DNA of 64,000 bases from JBBROS01 sp965217935 (GTDB lineage: Bacteria > Pseudomonadota > Alphaproteobacteria > Acetobacterales > Acetobacteraceae). Below are positions 58,834-64,000 of this stretch, one piece after another (the first letter of the stretch is position 1; every line of letters begins with the position of its first letter). The stretch lies in NCBI GenBank assembly GCA_965217935.1, contig OZ244581.1:3100001-3164000 (forward strand), given 5' to 3'. A model generated the notes under the pieces. The model searched no databases, was not told the origin of the DNA, and saw only the letters and a list, made by a program, of their open reading frames with translations. A program made the translations under genes and the position numbers.

Positions 58834-60630
58834 CTAGGTCTCGTGGTGCCAGTCGGCCAGGTCGCTCGTGTTGGCGTCATACCCGCTCGTGTAGGTCTTG
58901 AGGGATTTGCTGACCGCCTGGACTTTCGGACGATAGACAACCGGAATAACAACGAAGTTCTCGATAGCCATGTCGTTGCACTTAATCAGTAATTGCGCCC
59001 GCTTTATCGGATCAAGCTCCTTCGCCGACTCCGCGTAAGCCTTGTCGTATTCTTTGCTTTGCCACCGCGTAATGTTCCGGCCTTGCCAGTTGTTCTCCTT
59101 CTGCGCCACTTCCGTCGAGAGAAAGAGTTGCAGGAAAAAGCCAGGGTCGGGCTGCGTTTGCGTGGTGTTGTATTCCTGCAGGTCAGCGTAGAAGTGCGGG
59201 TACGTGTCCGGATTGGATGTGTCCGACGAGAAAAACACCGAGGCTACGACTGATTTCAACTCAAGGTCGATGCCGGCCTGCTGACATGATTGCTTGTACA
59301 CCTGCTGCGTTTTCTGCCGCGTCGGATTGATTGATGTCTGAAAGAGGAACCGCAGGGCGTGGCCGTCCTTGGCGCGGATGCCGTCCGGGCCGGGCTTGTA
59401 GCCCGCCTTCTCGAGCAGATCGATCGCTTTCTGGACGCTGAATTCCTTCTTGGTGTTGGTTGACCGGAACCGCTCCGGGTTGGTGACGAAGTTCGGCGTC
59501 TTTACGCCGGTGCGGCCGTAGATGTACTTCTGCACCGAATCCTGGTCGAACAGCAAGCTGAGCGCCTGACGGACTGCCGGGTCGGTCAACGTCGGGTGCT
59601 TCGTCTTGATGCTTGAACGCTGGCCGTCCACTTCCTTGCTCGGATCGGAAAAGTTGCACTGGACGTGCTCGATACCGGCAGCCTCGATGACCTCGACGCG
59701 CCCTTTGCCTCCGCGCTCCAGCCGGGTCAGGACAGAGTCCTCTACCTGCATGTTCCAGGCGTAGTCGTATTCGCCGGTCTGCAGCACCGCACGCGCCGCG
59801 GATGTCGCGTCGCCGCCGCCCTTCATCTCGAAGCTGTCGAAATAGGGCCGGTTCGGCTGGTGGTAGTCGGGGTTGATCACGCCGGAAACCTGGTCGCCAG
59901 GCCGGAAAGCTCTGAACTTGTACGGCCCGGTGCCGACCGGCATCAAGTTGGCCGGCGCGTCGCGCGACTTCTCGCCCGTGTAATCCTTGAACAGGTGCTT
60001 GGGGATGATCATGCCGTTCACCGCGACGAACGGGTCCGCCCAGAACGGCGTCGGCTCCGAGAATAGGACGCGCACCGTATGGTCGTCGATCTTCTCGACC
60101 TTCGAGATGCCGGTGTAACTTCCGCTCGTCACGACCGCGGTCTTCGGATTGCTGGCGTACTCCCAGTTGAACACCACGTCGTCCGCCGTGAACGGCTGGC
60201 CGTCGTGCCACTTCACGCCCTGCTTCAGCTTCCACGTCACCGATTTGCCGTCGGGCGAGAGGCCGCCGTTGTCCCGGCTAGGCAACTCCGCCGCTAGCAC
60301 CGCCTGCAACTCGCCGTCCTTGTTCCAGCCGGCCAGCGGCTCATAGAATATCCGGCATGCGTCCTGGTCCTTCGTTCCGTTGGCGAAATGCGGGTTGAGC
60401 AAGGTCGGCCCTTGCCACCACAACACCTTGACCACGCCGCCGCCGCCGCGCTTCGTCGGCTTCCAGGCTTTCTCAGGCTCCTGCGCCCAGGCGACGCCGC
60501 CCGTGGCCAGCAACTGCGTCGCCATCGGGGCCGTCAGCCCCACCGCCATCATCCGCCGCACGAAGCCGCGGCGGGACAAACGCCCCGCTTTCACGCGGTC
60601 GATCATGCCCTGAAGGTCCCGTGTGCCCAT
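58834..60630 (-). CDS. Family 5 extracellular solute-binding protein (peptide type)
   Basis: 598 aa, long but normal for SBP family 5. A twin-arginine-like leader is present (LSRRGFVRRMMAVGLTAPMA). The core shows LKQGVKWHDGQPFTADDVVF (the family signature), PVGTGPYKFRAFRPGDQVSG and VRQALSLLFDQDSVQKYIYG. It delivers peptides or other ligands (opines, nickel and sugars are also known) to OppBCDF encoded downstream. It is the first gene of the operon; the 154-base gap upstream holds its promoter, but no confident -35/-10 was found. Confidence 0.92.
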   Translation of the reverse strand: MGTRDLQGMIDRVKAGRLSRRGFVRRMMAVGLTAPMATQLLATGGVAWAQEPEKAWKPTKRGGGGVVKVLWWQGPTLLNPHFANGTKDQDACRIFYEPLAGWNKDGELQAVLAAELPSRDNGGLSPDGKSVTWKLKQGVKWHDGQPFTADDVVFNWEYASNPKTAVVTSGSYTGISKVEKIDDHTVRVLFSEPTPFWADPFVAVNGMIIPKHLFKDYTGEKSRDAPANLMPVGTGPYKFRAFRPGDQVSGVINPDYHQPNRPYFDSFEMKGGGDATSAARAVLQTGEYDYAWNMQVEDSVLTRLERGGKGRVEVIEAAGIEHVQCNFSDPSKEVDGQRSSIKTKHPTLTDPAVRQALSLLFDQDSVQKYIYGRTGVKTPNFVTNPERFRSTNTKKEFSVQKAIDLLEKAGYKPGPDGIRAKDGHALRFLFQTSINPTRQKTQQVYKQSCQQAGIDLELKSVVASVFFSSDTSNPDTYPHFYADLQEYNTTQTQPDPGFFLQLFLSTEVAQKENNWQGRNITRWQSKEYDKAYAESAKELDPIKRAQLLIKCNDMAIENFVVIPVVYRPKVQAVSKSLKTYTSGYDANTSDLADWHHET

Positions 60631-60784
60631 GGGCCAACTCCCCTGAATTGCCGCTAAGTCAAGCCACGAAAAGATCAGCTTCGCGCAGACACGTCAATGC
60701 ACATATGCAACCGCCGCATATTGGACATGCGCGTAGGATTGGGGCAGCCTTGTTGCCGTTTTAAAAGATGATTCGGAGAAGGGA

Positions 60785-60940
60785 ATGGATTTCATCGAGG
60801 CCTGGTTCGGACTCTCGCCTGATGGGGGCGATGGCTCGACAGAATTGCTTTGGCTGGCGGCGGTCGGCGTGGGCGCGGTCGGCCTGGTCCTGCGCCGGCG
60901 CATTCTATCGTGGTTCGTCGCCCGCGGACCGTTGAGGTAG
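60785..60940 (+). CDS. Small single-span membrane protein (51 aa)
   Basis: ATG 60785 to TAG 60938-60940, with GGAGAAGGG directly upstream as ribosome-binding site. The sequence starts MDFIEAWFGLSPDGGDGSTE, has one hydrophobic helix (LLWLAAVGVGAVGLVL) and ends with a basic tail (RRRILSWFVARGPLR). The acidic N-terminal segment with WFGLSPDGGxG looks conserved in small proteins of other Proteobacteria; this is from memory. It has no known function. It is divergent from the peptide-binding protein gene and convergent with the PEP-CTERM gene. Confidence 0.65.
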   Translation: MDFIEAWFGLSPDGGDGSTELLWLAAVGVGAVGLVLRRRILSWFVARGPLR

Positions 60941-60993
60941 CTGCACGCCCGGATTGGGCTAAGCCCGGCGTTTTGCCGGATTTGCTTTGCGTC

Positions 60994-61671
60994 TCAGGCC
61001 CGCGCGCGCAGCCGCCGCGTCAGTCCAATGCCAAGCAGCCCGGTCCCGAGCATCGCGAGGCTCATCGGCTCCGGCACCTTGTTGGCCGTCAGCGAATGCA
61101 CCAGCACGTCGGCGCCGCCTTTGCTGCTGCCCGAGGTGAAGTTGAGGAAATTGCCGTTCTGCGAAATGGCAACGTCCCCGGCGGCGCTGTCGATCCTCGC
61201 GAGCAACGTGCCCAGCCCGCTGCTCGTCATGCTGGAGTAAATGTTGAGCAGCTCGCCGCCCGTCGCGGAGTCGGCATTAACCAGCAGCGATGTGTAGCCG
61301 GCCGCCAGCAAGTTGGTGATGTTGAGTTGCAGCAGTTCTCTCGGAAAACCGCTGTCGATCTCCGGGTCGTTGTCAAAGCTCCCGCCCCTGCAGCTTCCGA
61401 GGCACACGCCGAGCCCCTTCTCGTCTGCGCCGCGGTTGTTCCCGACCAGCACGCTGCTGCTGAGGCTGACGCCGCCGAACAGGTTCACGTAGCCCGAACT
61501 CGCCGTGATCGTCACGCCATTGACGGTGTAGTCCTCAGTCGGGCCGAGATTGACCGTCGAGTTATGCCCTGAAGGCGTGAAGTCGAACGTAATCGGCGCC
61601 GCGCTTGCCAAACCGGGCGCCATTCCAAGCAGCCCGGCCGCAGCCGTCGCCGCAATCAGCAGTTTTCTCAT
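60994..61671 (-). CDS. PEP-CTERM sorting-domain secreted protein
   Basis: 225 aa. The Sec signal peptide is MRKLLIAATAAAGLLGMAPG followed by LASA and mature APITFDFTPS. The C-terminus is a textbook PEP-CTERM: VPEPMSLAMLGTGLLGIGLT then RRLRARA, that is VPEP, a hydrophobic helix, and a basic tail. The middle is low in charge and rich in Ser, Gly and Asn, with a Cys pair (GVCLGSCRGG). Such proteins are cut and anchored by exosortase (EpsH/XrtA), which must be encoded elsewhere. The role is probably cell-surface or exopolysaccharide-linked. Confidence 0.9.
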   Translation of the reverse strand: MRKLLIAATAAAGLLGMAPGLASAAPITFDFTPSGHNSTVNLGPTEDYTVNGVTITASSGYVNLFGGVSLSSSVLVGNNRGADEKGLGVCLGSCRGGSFDNDPEIDSGFPRELLQLNITNLLAAGYTSLLVNADSATGGELLNIYSSMTSSGLGTLLARIDSAAGDVAISQNGNFLNFTSGSSKGGADVLVHSLTANKVPEPMSLAMLGTGLLGIGLTRRLRARA

Positions 61672-62124
61672 TGTTTGTTCACCGTCGCAACCGGAGGAGA
61701 TTCTCCAGTTATTGAGACGTTAGCAAAAACTGTGCCAGACAGTAAAGGGTAGTAATATCAAACCTTTAAGGAGGCTCAGACCGCTGGGCAAACCAAAGTG
61801 TAAAGCAAATTTAACAGTGCAATAACAAATTCGCAGGCTTCACCTTGCATTGAGACACGTCCAGGTCGCGATCACCAAACAACCGCCCCGAAAATGCAGC
61901 GGCTACGGTCCCGCGTGCCGAAGGAGTTCAGGATCGCCGGCGATTTCGAAAGCCCAGGCGCTTTGGCCTTTTCGGGCGCCGGGCCGTAGGCAATCGCCCG
62001 CTCGCCGCCGGATCGGTGGCCAGAGCAGCGTCACGCCGGCCAACACGCGCCAATGACCCGGCCGGGTGGCGCACTCGCCCCGAACGTGTTACCGCGCCTC
62101 GCGAACGTACCCTGGGAAAGCCTG
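61672..62124. other. 453-base gap between divergent PEP-CTERM and secB genes
   Basis: No convincing gene is seen on either strand. The left half (about 61700-61850) is markedly A+T-rich compared with the rest of the window and probably holds the PEP-CTERM promoter. The right half is GC-rich and contains an in-frame extension of secB without family similarity. No hairpin with a T-run was found. Confidence 0.5.
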
Positions 62125-62622
62125 ATGTCCGACACCGAAAGCCAGCCTCAAGCCCAGCCAGCCCAGCCGCTGACGGTCAACATCCAATATGTAAAGGACC
62201 TCTCCTTCGAAGTCCCGAACGCCCCGGCTATCTACAGCACGCTGCGGACCCAACCCCACGTCAACATCAACCTCGACGTCAACGCCCGGCGTATCCAGGA
62301 CGGCCAGGACGTGTTTGAGGTGACGCTGCAGATCAAGGCCGAGGCAACGGAACCGCAGGCGGCCCCAAACGGCGCCGAGCCTGCGCCCGTTTTCATCATA
62401 GAACTCGCCTATTGCGGCGTGTTCACCTTGAACGGCCTGGCCGAGGACGCGGTCGAACCCGTATTGCTGGTCGAATGTCCACGTCTGCTGTTCCCCTACG
62501 CGCGCAACATTCTGGCCGACGTCACCCGCGACGGAGGGTTCCCGCCCGTATTGCTGCAACCGATCGACTTCGTCGCGCTTTGGCAAAGCCGCAGGGCGCA
62601 AGCGGCCACCGCTCAGGCTTAG
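62125..62622 (+). CDS. secB: Protein-export chaperone SecB
   Basis: 165 aa from ATG 62125. SecB keeps preproteins unfolded and hands them to SecA. The family core is VNIQYVKDLSFEVPNAPAIY, VFEVTLQIKAEATE, VFIIELAYCGVFTLNGLAED and LLVECPRLLFPYARNILADV, then RDGGFPPVLLQPIDFVALWQ. The C-terminal tail is Ala/Gln-rich. It normally follows dnaQ in alphaproteobacteria; here it is isolated from it by inserted transport operons and IS elements. Confidence 0.95.
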   Translation: MSDTESQPQAQPAQPLTVNIQYVKDLSFEVPNAPAIYSTLRTQPHVNINLDVNARRIQDGQDVFEVTLQIKAEATEPQAAPNGAEPAPVFIIELAYCGVFTLNGLAEDAVEPVLLVECPRLLFPYARNILADVTRDGGFPPVLLQPIDFVALWQSRRAQAATAQA

Positions 62623-62637
62623 GCGCCGAGGCCGCTT

Positions 62638-62781
62638 TTATGACGACGGCCCGAACGGGTGGCCTTTCTCTTGTGTCTCATCCCGTTTCCTTTGGCTGCC
62701 GCGGACCGAGCGAAATTGCCAAACCCCAATGAAAACCACGACGGCTAAAGTAAAAAAGAGCAATAAGTAGACCGGATGCAT
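62638..62781 (-). CDS. Small single-span membrane protein (47 aa), candidate
   Basis: Minus-strand ATG 62781 to TAA 62638. It begins MHPVYLLLFFTLAVVVFIGV, a clear hydrophobic helix, and continues WQFRSVRGSQRKRDETQEKG with a highly charged tail ending HPFGPSS. The design (short N-terminus, one helix, polar tail) is that of a small bitopic protein. It lies between the convergent secB and the upstream PaiB-like gene, in the same direction as the latter. It is too short for firm support; it could be chance. Confidence 0.4.
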   Translation of the reverse strand: MHPVYLLLFFTLAVVVFIGVWQFRSVRGSQRKRDETQEKGHPFGPSS

Positions 62782-62852
62782 GCGCTTCAACTTCCCTGGC
62801 GTAAGACAGAGGAACGCCGCTGCGGTCGCCCGTTCCGTCCTGCCGCCATCAC

Positions 62853-63491
62853 TTAATCGCGCGCCGCCTCGGCCTGGCGCATCAATTCCGCAATCGCGGC
62901 CCCGTTCGGTTCGCCATCCAGCCCGGCCATCGCGCCCAGCCTATCCGCCTCAGGCTTGTGCTGGATCAGCTTCCAAGCGCCCTCGATGCCCGATACGGCC
63001 ATCCGCAACCCCACGATCGCCCGCGTGAGCGTGCGCACGAACCCGCCCGGCGCATCCGTCACCGCCCAGGGCCGATCCCGCCCGGCCTCATTCACGTCCG
63101 TGACATCGCCCACGTGGCCGAGCAGCCAGGCCTCATCCTGCACCGCCTCCAGCCGCCCGCTTACGTGCACCGCGATGTAGTTCCAGGTCGGCACCACGCG
63201 CCCATGTTCGCGCTTGCTCGCATACCATGATGGCGAGACGTACGCCTGCGGGCCTTGGAACACCGCCACCGACGCGGCATTCGGCCCGGCATGGCGCCAA
63301 TGCGGGTTTGCCCGCGCGACATGCGCCTCCAGCGTCCATCCGCCGGCCTCGTCCCCTTTCAGGACCATCGGCAGATGCGAGATCTGCAACCCGTCCGCTC
63401 CGGGCGTGATCAGCGTCGCGAGTTGGATCTGGCGTATGGCCGTAGCCAGCACGTGGGTCCGCTCCTCGCGGAATTGCTTGGGCACGTACAC
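62853..63491 (-). CDS. PaiB-like FMN-binding protein
   Basis: 212 aa from GTG 63491. The start MYVPKQFREERTHVLATAIR and the blocks ATLITPGADGLQISHLPMVL, HVARANPHWRHAGPNAASVA and FQGPQAYVSPSWYASKREHG are diagnostic of the PaiB/FMN-binding split-barrel family (Bacillus PaiB was described as a negative regulator of sporulation and protease genes). VPTWNYIAVHVSGRLEAV is the flavin-contact region. The role here is probably a flavin- or haem-binding enzyme-like protein rather than a DNA-binding regulator. It is next to a partial insertion sequence. Confidence 0.88.
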   Translation of the reverse strand: MYVPKQFREERTHVLATAIRQIQLATLITPGADGLQISHLPMVLKGDEAGGWTLEAHVARANPHWRHAGPNAASVAVFQGPQAYVSPSWYASKREHGRVVPTWNYIAVHVSGRLEAVQDEAWLLGHVGDVTDVNEAGRDRPWAVTDAPGGFVRTLTRAIVGLRMAVSGIEGAWKLIQHKPEADRLGAMAGLDGEPNGAAIAELMRQAEAARD

Positions 63492-63540
63492 GAACGCTTC
63501 CCTTCAGATTAGCCTCTATTAGGACTTAATCACTGATCTT

Positions 63541-64000
63541 CTACTTAAGCCAATCCATGCTGGCGGCGATGCATAGGGCGCCCATGAAGGATTGGGCGCG
63601 TTTCTCGTAGCGCGTGGCCACAGCCCGCCACTCTTTCAGCCTGCCCCACAGGCGTTCCACTTCGTTGCGGTGCCTGTAGATGAAGTCCGGGCAGCGCACG
63701 GACGCCTCGTTGCGTGTCGTCGGGATCGCAGGCCGTGCGTCCATGTCCCACACCTGCCCGCGCAGGCGGTCCGAAGACAGGCCGCGGTCGCCCACCACCC
63801 ACAGCGGATTGTCGGGCAAGGCGTCCAGCAGCGCAGGCGCCAGCGGCGCCTCGTGCGCCTGGCCTGGCGCCAAGGCGAAGCCTATCGCCCGGCCGTGGCT
63901 GTCCGCCAGCACGACGGCCTTGGCGCCGAAACCGCCGCGCGAGCGGCCCAGGGCTTCGCGCACGTCCCGCTCGGCGCTGGCCCCTCTTTTTTGGCCGCAC
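63541..64000 (-). CDS. IS5-family transposase (orfB part), running off the window edge
   Basis: C-terminal portion of a DDE transposase. The frame reads GQKRGASAERDVREALGRSR, GGFGAKAVVLADSHGRAIGF, LWVVGDRGLSSDRLRG (the second Asp region), and IYRHRNEVERLWGRLKEW, with the Y-(2)-R-(3)-E signature around YRHRNEVERLWGRLK. The minus-strand A-run (A6G) near 63986-63992 is a likely -1 frameshift site joining it to orfA outside the window. The end of the element should lie near 63500-63540; inverted repeats could not be defined with one end missing. Confidence 0.82.
   Translation of the reverse strand, partial: CGQKRGASAERDVREALGRSRGGFGAKAVVLADSHGRAIGFALAPGQAHEAPLAPALLDALPDNPLWVVGDRGLSSDRLRGQVWDMDARPAIPTTRNEASVRCPDFIYRHRNEVERLWGRLKEWRAVATRYEKRAQSFMGALCIAASMDWLK

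Overview
The window is GC-rich and densely packed. It looks chromosomal and comes from a motile purple phototrophic alphaproteobacterium. The evidence is: a flagellar block in the Caulobacter-like order fliF-fliG-fliH(flbE)-fliN-flbD-flhA; the conserved aroE-coaE-dnaQ block and secB; many solute-binding-protein transporters; a hopanoid-associated HpnL protein; and a complete type-2 reaction centre (pufL, pufM, pufC, puhA) with the assembly factor puhB. Genes often overlap by 4 nt (ATGA, GTGA, TTGA), and TTG and GTG starts are common. An Acetobacteraceae/Rhodospirillales-type organism is plausible, but the sequence alone does not fix the genus.

Layout. 1-7.9 kb: flagellar hook cap, MS ring, switch, sigma-54 activator and export gate. 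7.9-13.0 kb: branched-chain amino acid type ABC operon (SBP, LivH, LivM-LivG fusion, LivF) behind a strong sigma-54-type promoter. 13.0-17.4 kb: cold-shock protein, small protein, M20 amidohydrolase, decayed MFS gene, GNAT, Hsp70-like protein. 17.5-20.4 kb: TRAP transporter. 20.5-26.9 kb: omega-aminotransferase, GST, glycosyltransferase plus O-antigen-ligase-like protein, CobW-family GTPase plus beta-propeller protein. 27.0-33.3 kb (minus strand): one continuous array pufL-pufM-pufC-puhA-puhB-minC-minD-minE. 33.4-37.0 kb: SH3 protein, then hpnL with two paralogous ferritin-like diiron proteins. 37.0-45.4 kb: DHH phosphoesterase, MetY, hypothetical protein, sugar-type ABC transporter, unknown membrane protein. 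45.4-47.6 kb: aroE-coaE-dnaQ. 47.6-49.9 kb: three TA-targeting elements stacked end to end. 49.9-60.6 kb: a second Liv operon and an Opp/Dpp operon. 60.8-63.5 kb: small membrane proteins, PEP-CTERM protein, SecB, PaiB-like protein. 63.5-64 kb: an IS5-type transposase running off the edge.

The most striking feature is the photosynthesis-to-division array. The reaction-centre L, M, cytochrome and H subunits and PuhB are followed on the same strand, almost without gaps, by the whole Min system. The region upstream of pufL has no LH1 (pufBA) genes. It carries two perfect TGT-N12-ACA motifs, the recognition pattern of the PpsR/CrtJ aerobic repressor, placed between pufL and a divergent SH3-domain gene. 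Next to it is a compact hpnL plus two-diiron-protein operon with no obvious described function.

No tRNA, rRNA or CRISPR array was recognised.
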